Notes under the pieces: generated by a model
What the model was told of the DNA's origin: nothing
The model's database searches: none
The model's input: only the letters and a program-made list of their open reading frames with translations
Shown here: piece after piece, positions 7,397-12,860 of the stretch
Layout: the number at the start of each line of letters is the position of its first letter
Numbering within the stretch: the first letter of the stretch is position 1
DNA from: Actinomycetota bacterium
Lineage (GTDB): Bacteria; Actinomycetota; Acidimicrobiia; Acidimicrobiales; Ilumatobacteraceae
Direction of reading: 5' to 3'
DNA length: 12,860 bases
Assembly (NCBI GenBank): GCA_005800965.1
Contig: SYEA01000040.1
Coordinates: 1-12,860, forward strand
Program-made: the position numbers and the translations under genes

Positions 7397-8577
7397 CGGT
7401 CGATGTCGCCAAGAATGAAATAGAGCGAAGCAAGGATCGTGACGATGTCTGGCACGTACACGCCGCGCAGCGCCCACGGTGCAACCGACATGTTGTTGAA
7501 ACTTGCCGAACGAATCTTCACTCGGAATGGCCCGAGCTCACCACGGGACACGACGTAGTAACCCATCTCGCCGAGTGGGTTTTCGGTTGATACCCATGCT
7601 TCACCTTCGGGCACTTTGATGATCTTGGGGACCTTGGCCATGATCGGGCCACTGGGGATGGTGTCGAGCAATTGGTCGACAATTTTGGTCGACTCGCGCG
7701 TTTCCTGCAGCCGTACCCAACAACGCGCGAAGCTGTCACCGTCGGGGTGTGTCCATACCTTCCAATCGGCTTTGTTCCAGGCCATCGGCAACGACTGATC
7801 GCGACGCAGGTCCCAATCCACACCGCTGGCCCGCAGGTTGGCACCCGACAAGCCGTACTGCAACGCGACATCTCGTGGAATCACACCGATGCCACGCATG
7901 CGGGCCTGGAAGATTTCGTTACCGAACAACAGGTCGTCGATTTGATCGCAGAACGTGCGCAACTTTTTCATCACTGCCTTGGTTTCGGCAATCCAACCCT
8001 TGGGCAGGTCGTCTTTTAATCCGCCGATGCGATCGAAGTTGGGATGGAATCGCCCACCAGTGGCACCCTCGATGAGGTTGAGCACGTATTCACGATCGCG
8101 GAAGGCAAAAAACACCGGCGTGATGGCGCCCATCTGCACACCAAGGTCGCCGAGAAACAGCGACACGTTGGCGATGCGCGACAACTCGAACAAGATGGTG
8201 CGAATGTGTTGCGAACGGGCTGGGGCCTCGACGCCCATCAACTTTTCGGCGGCCAGAATAAACGGCACCTCGTTGGCGAAACTGCCCAACCAGTCGATGC
8301 GGTTCACCAGCGAAGTCACCTGCGGATAGGTGCGAACCTCGGCAAGCTTTTCGTATCCGCGGTGCATGTAGCCACACGATGGCTCGGCCCACACCACTTG
8401 CTCGCCGTCGAGACGGGCGATGATCCGCAAGGTGCCGTGCGTGGCGGGGTGCTGTGGCCCAATGTTGAGCGTCATCCCCTCGGTTTCAAGTTCAACATTG
8501 AGGCGTGAGTCGGCAGCCTGACTGGCGATATACGCCAGACGTTGACGGTCTCCCAACAGGCGATCGGTGAGGCTCAT
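7393..8577 (-). CDS. nuoD: NADH-quinone oxidoreductase subunit D (49 kDa type)
   Basis: Peripheral subunit derived from hydrogenase large subunits; with NuoB it forms the quinone headgroup site next to cluster N2. It has 394 residues, the usual length. Seen: NIGPQHPATHG (H43, H47), SCGYMHRGYEKL, and the C-terminal PDIVTILASLYFILGDIDR end typical of the family. H47 matches the quinone-site His (H38 in Thermus). The matching quinone-site Tyr (Y87 in Thermus, Y108 in bovine 49 kDa) should fall in the RxDY motif, but here the motif reads NRIDW, with W96 from a TGG codon. The start ATG overlaps the nuoC stop (ATGA); the stop overlaps the nuoH start. It is a free-standing NuoD, not an NuoCD fusion. 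Confidence 0.97.
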   Translation of the reverse strand: MSLTDRLLGDRQRLAYIASQAADSRLNVELETEGMTLNIGPQHPATHGTLRIIARLDGEQVVWAEPSCGYMHRGYEKLAEVRTYPQVTSLVNRIDWLGSFANEVPFILAAEKLMGVEAPARSQHIRTILFELSRIANVSLFLGDLGVQMGAITPVFFAFRDREYVLNLIEGATGGRFHPNFDRIGGLKDDLPKGWIAETKAVMKKLRTFCDQIDDLLFGNEIFQARMRGIGVIPRDVALQYGLSGANLRASGVDWDLRRDQSLPMAWNKADWKVWTHPDGDSFARCWVRLQETRESTKIVDQLLDTIPSGPIMAKVPKIIKVPEGEAWVSTENPLGEMGYYVVSRGELGPFRVKIRSASFNNMSVAPWALRGVYVPDIVTILASLYFILGDIDR

Positions 8578-9218
8578 GACTCGTCTGCACTTTCTTCAGC
8601 CCCACCACCGGGTAGCGGCTCGACATCCACGATGCCTGGCCAAGGTTTGATCATGCGCGCCAAGAGCGGGAAGTCTTTGCGCAACGGATGACCTTCAAAG
8701 TCCATCGGCAGATACATATTGCGCAAGTCGGGGTGGCCATCGAAGGTGATGCCAAACATTTCGTGGGTTTCACGCTCATGCCAATTTGCCCCGGCATACA
8801 CATCGTGGAGCGACTCGAGCGATGGACGTGTGTCGTCAACATCAACCTTCACGATGACACCCACATGCGTCACCGGGTTCATGACGCGCGCGAAGACTTG
8901 CATCCGCGTGTCGCCGCCTGCGTAACCCGAACGTATCGTGGTGTCGCGCACCGGCGTGGGCTCGGTTGGGTCGTCTTCACCGCGACCGAATGGTGACGGC
9001 ATCCAGTCGATCGCCGACAAGAAACAGAAGTAGTGAAACCCGAGCGTGTCGCGCAGTGTACGCATCGAGGACTTCCATGCATCCGTGCGAACACGTAGCC
9101 ACAGATCTTCTTTGTGGAACGAGTCCACGAGACGGTCACCTAGTGCGGCAATCACCTCGGCGGCCGAGGTGATGCGCGGCTGCGTGCTTGTTGCGGATTG
9201 CTCAGGCGCCGACGACAA
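8574..9218 (-). CDS. nuoC: NADH-quinone oxidoreductase subunit C (30 kDa type)
   Basis: Peripheral scaffold subunit of the Q module, pairing with NuoD. The C-terminal signature starts near residue 146: WHERETHEMFGITFDGHPDL, then a stretch ending EGHPLRKDFPL, all strongly NuoC-like. I chose the TTG at 9218 (214 residues) because AGAGGA lies 7 bases upstream and the overlap with nuoB is only 17 bases. The nearest upstream ATG is at 9254 (226 residues) but has no clear ribosome site and overlaps nuoB by 53 bases. A longer frame to 9374 only adds a shadow of nuoB. A loop of about 25 residues rich in Asp, Pro and Arg follows the SAIDWMP motif. The tail is acidic and probably disordered. Confidence 0.93.
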   Translation of the reverse strand: MSSAPEQSATSTQPRITSAAEVIAALGDRLVDSFHKEDLWLRVRTDAWKSSMRTLRDTLGFHYFCFLSAIDWMPSPFGRGEDDPTEPTPVRDTTIRSGYAGGDTRMQVFARVMNPVTHVGVIVKVDVDDTRPSLESLHDVYAGANWHERETHEMFGITFDGHPDLRNMYLPMDFEGHPLRKDFPLLARMIKPWPGIVDVEPLPGGGAEESADES

Positions 9219-9753
9219 CGGGTTTTCCTCTTCGTTCAGCGGTCGCACTGGCATCAAGCGAGCGCGTGCCTTCGCCGCGCCAACGCGCACCCATGTCTTC
9301 GTTCTTGATGCGCTCCTGCAATAGCACGATGCCTTCAAGTAACGCTTCGGGGCGCGGCGGGCAACCTGGCACATACACGTCGACGGGAATGATTTGATCG
9401 ACGCCTTTGGTCACCGAGTATGAATCCCAATATGGGCCACCACAATTTGCGCAGCTGCCCATGCTGATTACATATTTGGGTTCGGGCATCTGTTCGTACA
9501 AACGTTTGATGGCGGGCGTCATCTTGTCGGTGACTGTTCCCGAGATAACCACAAGGTCGGCTTGACGAGGGCTGGCCGGCAGTGGAATCACACCAAGTCG
9601 CATCACGTCGTAGCGCGGTGAGCCGAACGCTGCACCCATTTCAATGGCGCAACACGCCAAACCCCATTGGTACACCCACATGCTGTACGAGCGACCCATG
9701 TTGAACAACGTCGACAACGCACGCGGCATGCGATCGCGCTCTACTAGACCCAT
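9202..9753 (-). CDS. nuoB: NADH-quinone oxidoreductase subunit B (cluster N2)
   Basis: Peripheral subunit that binds the last [4Fe-4S] cluster, N2, which reduces quinone. Starting at the ATG at 9753 it has 183 residues. N2 ligands fit the family spacing: tandem C34-C35 in GLACCAIEM, C101 in GSCANCGG, and C131 in VPGCPPRPEAL. The start is chosen because MGLVERDRMP matches normal NuoB beginnings, an AAAGG lies about 9 bases upstream, and the overlap with nuoA is 10 bases; an ATG at 9774 would overlap nuoA by 31. The C-terminal 20 residues (about 163-183) are variable and Arg/Ala-rich. Confidence 0.96.
   Translation of the reverse strand: MGLVERDRMPRALSTLFNMGRSYSMWVYQWGLACCAIEMGAAFGSPRYDVMRLGVIPLPASPRQADLVVISGTVTDKMTPAIKRLYEQMPEPKYVISMGSCANCGGPYWDSYSVTKGVDQIIPVDVYVPGCPPRPEALLEGIVLLQERIKNEDMGARWRGEGTRSLDASATAERRGKPVVVGA
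9226..9231 (-). promoter_or_regulatory. Ribosome binding site of nuoC, inside the end of nuoB
   Basis: AGAGGA on the minus strand, 7 bases before the TTG at 9218. It is the strongest Shine-Dalgarno match near the nuoC start and supports the TTG over the upstream ATG. It lies within nuoB, so nuoC translation is probably coupled to nuoB. Confidence 0.5.
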
Positions 9754-10130
9754 CGCAAGACGCCTTTGCGCCACGCATAGACGAGGCCGAGCAGCAAGAC
9801 AGAGACGAACACACCCATCTCCACCAACCCGAAAGTGCCGTAGCGCTCAAGTTGTGTTGCCCACGGAAAGATGAAGACTGCCTCGACATCGAATACCACG
9901 AAGAGCAAAGCAAAGATGTAGTAGCGCACCTGGCTTTGTGACCACCCTTCACCAACGGGGTCAACACCACTTTCGTAGGTGAGCAGTTTCTCGCGGCCCG
10001 GACGAGATGGGCGAACCAGCGACGAGACCCACAACAACAGCCCCGCCAGCAGCACTGCCGCCAGACCAAACCAGACAACGGTCAGGTACGACCGGAGAAA
10101 CTCTGACACGCCAGACACACCCACAGACAT
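9744..10130 (-). CDS. nuoA: NADH-quinone oxidoreductase subunit A
   Basis: Three-helix membrane subunit at the junction of the membrane arm and quinone chamber. It has 128 residues with helices near 15-39, 71-91 and 101-119. The long first loop carries the conserved YESGVDPVGEG, and the second helix holds the acidic pair D81/E83 in FVVFDVEAVFIFPW. The ATG at 10130 lies 13 bases after the stop of the amidotransferase gene and has no good Shine-Dalgarno, with a T6 run in the gap. In-frame GTGs just inside could be used instead. It ends with two TAG codons in a row. It is the first nuo gene of the operon. Confidence 0.96.
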   Translation of the reverse strand: MSVGVSGVSEFLRSYLTVVWFGLAAVLLAGLLLWVSSLVRPSRPGREKLLTYESGVDPVGEGWSQSQVRYYIFALLFVVFDVEAVFIFPWATQLERYGTFGLVEMGVFVSVLLLGLVYAWRKGVLRWV

Positions 10131-10143
10131 CAGGAAAAAACTA

Positions 10144-10815
10144 CTACGCGGCCACTTCCGCCAGAAACCAGTCGACGAGTTTGGCTGTGGCAGATGCCCT
10201 GCTGGCTACCTGATCCCCCGACATTTCACAAAGGTGCTTGGCGTCAATGCCGAGTTTGGCGAGCTCTGCCGTACCCACACCCGTGCCCCAGCGCATGATG
10301 ATGTCGAGCGTTGCCTCGGGGTGGAATTGGGTCGCAAACAGGCGCTTGCCCAACATGGCCTGGGGACCAACATCGTTGATTGCCACGGCCTGCAGACCTT
10401 GCGGCACGGTGAACACGTCGTAGTGCCACTGCAGCCAGCGGCCAGCGAGCAACTCGGGATACGCCGTGCTCGACACATCATGCCAGCCAACTTCAGGTGT
10501 TTGGGATCGCCTCACGCTCCCACCAAGTGCATGCGAGATGAGTTGCGCACCAAAACAGATACCAAAAATCGGCACACCGCGCTTCATGGCGGTGTGCACC
10601 AAATCCACTTCGGCAGCAACTTCTTTTTCATTGCTCTCCCAATACACCGACCATTCCGAGCCGAGCAATACCACTACATCTATTCCGGCCAGCGACTTCC
10701 ACTCGCGCGGATACTCGCGTTCATTGCGCTCGAATGTGAAGCCAACTTCGCTCAGGCGAGTTCCAACCAAGCCTGGGTCGGCGTCACCACGGTTGCCAAC
10801 AATGAGTGCACGCAC
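10144..10815 (-). CDS. Class I glutamine amidotransferase-like protein (COG0518 type)
   Basis: Stand-alone class I glutamine amidotransferase domain related to the GMP synthase amidotransferase half. With the GTG start at 10815 it has 223 residues. The catalytic triad is visible: nucleophile C87 in GICFGAQL, and H165 with E167 in TQFHPEA. Further marks are LLGSEWSVY, EVGWHDV and WLQWHYDVFTVP. I chose the GTG because VRALIVGN matches family starts, while the ATG at 10866 would add a Cys/Asn-rich leader overlapping the divergent gene. Members usually hydrolyse glutamine or a gamma-glutamyl substrate; the actual substrate cannot be told. It is 13 bases upstream of nuoA on the same strand, so it is probably cotranscribed with the nuo genes. 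No link to complex I function is evident from its sequence. Confidence 0.88.
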   Translation of the reverse strand: MRALIVGNRGDADPGLVGTRLSEVGFTFERNEREYPREWKSLAGIDVVVLLGSEWSVYWESNEKEVAAEVDLVHTAMKRGVPIFGICFGAQLISHALGGSVRRSQTPEVGWHDVSSTAYPELLAGRWLQWHYDVFTVPQGLQAVAINDVGPQAMLGKRLFATQFHPEATLDIIMRWGTGVGTAELAKLGIDAKHLCEMSGDQVASRASATAKLVDWFLAEVAA

Positions 10816-10835
10816 AGCGATACCGTAGTTGTTGC
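10816..10835. promoter_or_regulatory. Compact divergent start region with a possible two-way -10 element
   Basis: Only 20 bases separate the amidotransferase GTG (minus) from the threonine ammonia-lyase ATG (plus). Within them, TACCGT at 10821-10826 on the plus strand and TACGGT at 10827-10822 on the minus strand both fit a TANNNT -10 pattern. The minus-strand box ends 6 bases before the GTG, as expected for a leaderless mRNA; the plus-strand box ends 9 bases before the ATG. Neither gene has a good Shine-Dalgarno. I found no convincing -35 at standard spacing, so this is a pattern-based proposal only. Confidence 0.3.
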
Positions 10836-12056
10836 ATGGGTCGCAACGGTGCTGTTGATATTTCATTGGAAGAAGTGCGTCTCATCGCCGAACGCGACCA
10901 CCGCATCGTCACTCATACCCCTGTTGCCCCGTCTGCTCATCTGAGCGAGCGTTACGGGAGCTCGGTGCTTTTAAAGGCCGAAAATCTGCAGCGCACCGGC
11001 GCCTTCAAGATTCGTGGGGCAATGAACAAACTTGCCACTCTCGGCGAGTCAGCGCGCCGCGGTGTCGTCGCCGGTAGCGCAGGCAACCACGCCGGAGCAC
11101 TTGCCTTCGCCGCCAGAGAGTTTGGTGTGCCGTGTGAAATCTATGTTCCGGCTGGCGCGTCGCTGTCAAAAATAGCTGCGTGCCGTGGTTATGGCGCCAC
11201 GGTGCACGAGGGCGGCGAAAGCCTGGATGTTGCCGTCGCACTTGCCCAAGCGCGCGCGAATGAAACCGGCATGGTGTTTTGTCATCCGTACGATGACCCA
11301 GTCGTTGTCGCTGGTCAGGCCACACTCGGAGTCGAATTAATCGACGATATTCCCGATCTCACCCAAGTCATCGTCCCGCTCGGTGGCGGCGGCTTGTTGA
11401 GCGGTGTTGCACTCACCGTAAAACAATTTGACCCATCCATCAAAGTGATTGGTGTGCAAATCTCGTCATGTGCCCCTTATATATATGGCACGGCACCACT
11501 TGGGCCCGTGCCGACACTCGCCGATGGCATCGCAGTAAAAGTTCCTGGTGACGTGACAGCGCCATTGATTGAAAAATGGGTGGATGAAATAGTCGATGTT
11601 GACGAAGACAGCGTGGCAGATGCCATGATGTTGCTGTTGGAGCGCTCCAAGTTGTTTGTTGAGGGTGGCGGCGCAGTCGGAGTTTCAGCGCTGATTACGG
11701 GGCGAATCAAGCCGGCTGAGCGCGGCACCACCTGCGTGGTGCTGTCGGGTGGTAATGCTGACCTTGGGTTGTTGACCGGGCTCGTGCGACGCCACGAAAC
11801 CAACAGCGGCCGCCGACTAATTGTGTTTGCCAGAATTAGCGATCGACCAGGTGGTTTGGCGCGACTGCTGACCATGTTTGCCCAACACGGCGCCAACTTG
11901 ATCGAAGTTGAACACGTGCGTGAGGGCGTCGACCTGCACGTGCGCGAAACCGGCGTGCAAGTGGTGCTCGAAGTCCGCGGGCGCGACCACACCGAAACGC
12001 TGATTGCAGCCGCCAAAGCTGAGGGTTACGAAATATCTGAAGTCACAGGGCGCTAA
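10836..12056 (+). CDS. ilvA: Threonine ammonia-lyase (threonine dehydratase) with C-terminal ACT domain
   Basis: PLP enzyme converting L-threonine to 2-oxobutanoate and ammonia, normally the first step towards isoleucine. It has 406 residues, the length of the shorter ACT-containing form. The PLP lysine is K58 in RTGAFKIRGAMNK; the phosphate-binding loop GGGGL is near 182-187; the SAGNHAG motif, SGGNADLG and an EGGGAVG stretch complete the fold type II pattern. The ACT domain starts near 326 (LIVFARISDRPGGLARLL) and could bind a regulatory amino acid. The ATG at 10836 is the best-placed start; a GTG at 10806 would overlap the divergent gene. It is followed 7 bases later by the C26 hydrolase on the same strand. 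Whether its role is biosynthetic or catabolic (ilvA or tdcB) cannot be decided from sequence. Confidence 0.9.
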   Translation: MGRNGAVDISLEEVRLIAERDHRIVTHTPVAPSAHLSERYGSSVLLKAENLQRTGAFKIRGAMNKLATLGESARRGVVAGSAGNHAGALAFAAREFGVPCEIYVPAGASLSKIAACRGYGATVHEGGESLDVAVALAQARANETGMVFCHPYDDPVVVAGQATLGVELIDDIPDLTQVIVPLGGGGLLSGVALTVKQFDPSIKVIGVQISSCAPYIYGTAPLGPVPTLADGIAVKVPGDVTAPLIEKWVDEIVDVDEDSVADAMMLLLERSKLFVEGGGAVGVSALITGRIKPAERGTTCVVLSGGNADLGLLTGLVRRHETNSGRRLIVFARISDRPGGLARLLTMFAQHGANLIEVEHVREGVDLHVRETGVQVVLEVRGRDHTETLIAAAKAEGYEISEVTGR

Positions 12057-12063
12057 CCACAAC

Positions 12064-12777
12064 GTGGCTCCCCGCATTCTGTTGCCTGGCAAACTGACTT
12101 CGGGTGCCACGGGCGTACGCGGCGACAGCTACTCCAACGGGTTGCGCTATGCGGAGGCGATCGCCCGCGCTCATGGGGTGGTGTTGACGGTGCCACCGCT
12201 TGCAGATTCGCTGCCAGATGTCGAGTCGCTCGTTGCTGCAGTTAATGGCGTGCTGATTCAGGGTGGCGGCGATATCGACCCTGCGCACTATGGCGAGGCA
12301 AAGCGCAGCGACACGGTCTATGGCATCGTGGCTGCTCACGACGATTTTGAGCTTGCAGTGGTACGCGAGGCAGTTCGGCAAGACAAACCACTTCTTGCCA
12401 TTTGTCGGGGCATCCAGTTGCTCAATGTGGCGCTGGGCGGCACCCTATATCAAGACCTTGGTGATGTGCTCAGCGACCGCGAGAGTCACTGGGACACGTA
12501 TCATCCAGTCACATTGACAGCGGGCTCTCGACTTGCACTAGCTATGGATACGACTTCGCCGCAACGGTGTCACTCGTATCACCACCAAGCGTTGCGTGAC
12601 GTGGCGCCCGGACTCACTGTCGTGGCCCGTGCGCCAGACAACACCATCGAAGCCGTCGAGCATCGAGATGCCCGATGGATTGTTGGTGTGCAGTGGCACC
12701 CCGAAGACGACGCAGCAACAACTACCGACCAGCAAAAACTGTTCGACGGCTTCGTTGCTCAGTGCGAGCACAGTTAA
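12064..12777 (+). CDS. Gamma-glutamyl-gamma-aminobutyrate hydrolase family protein (peptidase C26)
   Basis: Class I amidotransferase-like hydrolase of the PuuD / peptidase C26 family, which cleaves gamma-glutamyl amide bonds such as gamma-glutamyl-GABA in putrescine breakdown. With the GTG at 12064 it has 237 residues. Seen: GVLIQGGGDIDPAHYGE (63-78, a PuuD-like hallmark), nucleophile C114 in LAICRGIQLLNVALGG, SYHHQAL near 171-177, and H212/E214 in VQWHPED. An open frame reaches back to 12004, but that would overlap the preceding gene by 53 bases, so the GTG 7 bases after its stop is preferred; its ribosome site is weak. Probably cotranscribed with the threonine ammonia-lyase. The substrate is not fixed by sequence, and no other putrescine genes are visible here. 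Confidence 0.87.
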   Translation: MAPRILLPGKLTSGATGVRGDSYSNGLRYAEAIARAHGVVLTVPPLADSLPDVESLVAAVNGVLIQGGGDIDPAHYGEAKRSDTVYGIVAAHDDFELAVVREAVRQDKPLLAICRGIQLLNVALGGTLYQDLGDVLSDRESHWDTYHPVTLTAGSRLALAMDTTSPQRCHSYHHQALRDVAPGLTVVARAPDNTIEAVEHRDARWIVGVQWHPEDDAATTTDQQKLFDGFVAQCEHS

Positions 12778-12782
12778 TTGAA

Positions 12783-12860
12783 TTAGCGCGCGAGGCTGGT
12801 GAGTGAGTCGCCCAGGTTGAGCAACCAGGTGGGCAACACACCAAGCACCAGCGTGATGGC
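12783..12860 (-). CDS. C-terminal end of a NuoN/NuoM-like proton antiporter subunit (partial)
   Basis: An open frame enters from the right edge and ends at a TAA (12785-12783), giving 25 residues: a hydrophobic segment AITLVLGVLPTWLLNL followed by a short polar tail. The pattern of a final helix with LGVxP followed by LL resembles the ends of NuoN and NuoM; the NuoM encoded in this window has LGVVPNLLF at the equivalent place. It converges on the C26 hydrolase gene with only 5 bases between stops and no hairpin terminator visible. It cannot be the end of the nuoN at the left edge, since that gene runs out of the window in the other direction. With so few residues the assignment is tentative; another membrane protein is possible. 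Confidence 0.5.
   Translation of the reverse strand, partial: AITLVLGVLPTWLLNLGDSLTSLAR

Noticed and set aside
9741..10146. Tandem TAG TAG stops ending both the amidotransferase gene and nuoA
   Set aside because: Double stops are not rare, and two cases in the same window could be chance; no functional signal is evident.
10131..10190. Possible terminator between the amidotransferase and nuoA (GC-rich bases followed by T6)
   Set aside because: The only stem I find is about 4 base pairs and is separated from the T-run by several bases, too weak for an intrinsic terminator.
9979..10944. A 321-codon plus-strand open frame across nuoA and the amidotransferase
   Set aside because: It is antisense to two genes with recognisable catalytic and membrane motifs and shows no domain pattern of its own.
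1..12860. The window as a circular molecule, with the right-edge fragment being the missing end of the left-edge nuoN
   Set aside because: Joining position 1 to 12860 would be out of frame and would omit most of the missing C-terminal helices, so the two fragments belong to different genes.

Overview
The window is an almost fully coding stretch from a bacterial chromosome. It is dominated by a respiratory complex I (nuo) operon on the minus strand. GTG and TTG starts, moderately high G+C, a glutamine amidotransferase beginning with an RALIVGN-type sequence, and the NuoA/NuoD/NuoH sequence style suggest a high-GC Gram-positive lineage. An Acidimicrobiia-like actinobacterium of moderate GC is my best guess, but this is inference from sequence style and no phylogeny was run.

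Layout. Reading the minus strand from about 10815 down to the left edge, the genes are: a class I glutamine amidotransferase, nuoA, nuoB, nuoC, nuoD, nuoH, nuoI, nuoJ, nuoK, nuoL, nuoM, and nuoN (cut by the left edge after 386 codons). Neighbours overlap or are separated by at most 22 bases, so the run looks like one translationally coupled transcript. nuoE, nuoF and nuoG, which encode the NADH-oxidising module and normally lie between nuoD and nuoH, are absent: nuoD and nuoH overlap directly. The operon therefore encodes only the quinone (Q) and proton-pumping (P) modules, an 11-subunit set. Electrons would come either from an NuoEFG set encoded elsewhere or from another donor such as ferredoxin.

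On the plus strand, divergent from the amidotransferase, are a threonine ammonia-lyase with a C-terminal ACT domain (10836-12056) and a peptidase C26 / gamma-glutamyl-GABA hydrolase-like gene (12064-12777). These two form a small co-directional pair. The 20 bp between the divergent starts contain a near-palindromic TACCGTA element that could serve as a -10 box in both directions.

At the right edge (12783-12860, minus strand) are the last 25 codons of another gene. Its product end resembles the C-terminus of a NuoN/NuoM-type antiporter, hinting at a second complex I or Mrp-like locus immediately upstream.

Points of note are the missing EFG module, a Trp in NuoD where the quinone-site Tyr normally sits, a perfectly periodic His-rich insertion and a separate Cys-containing loop in an unusually long NuoL, and the extra antiporter fragment. 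I see no tRNA, rRNA, CRISPR array, insertion sequence or convincing terminator. There is no gene-free stretch longer than about 25 bases.
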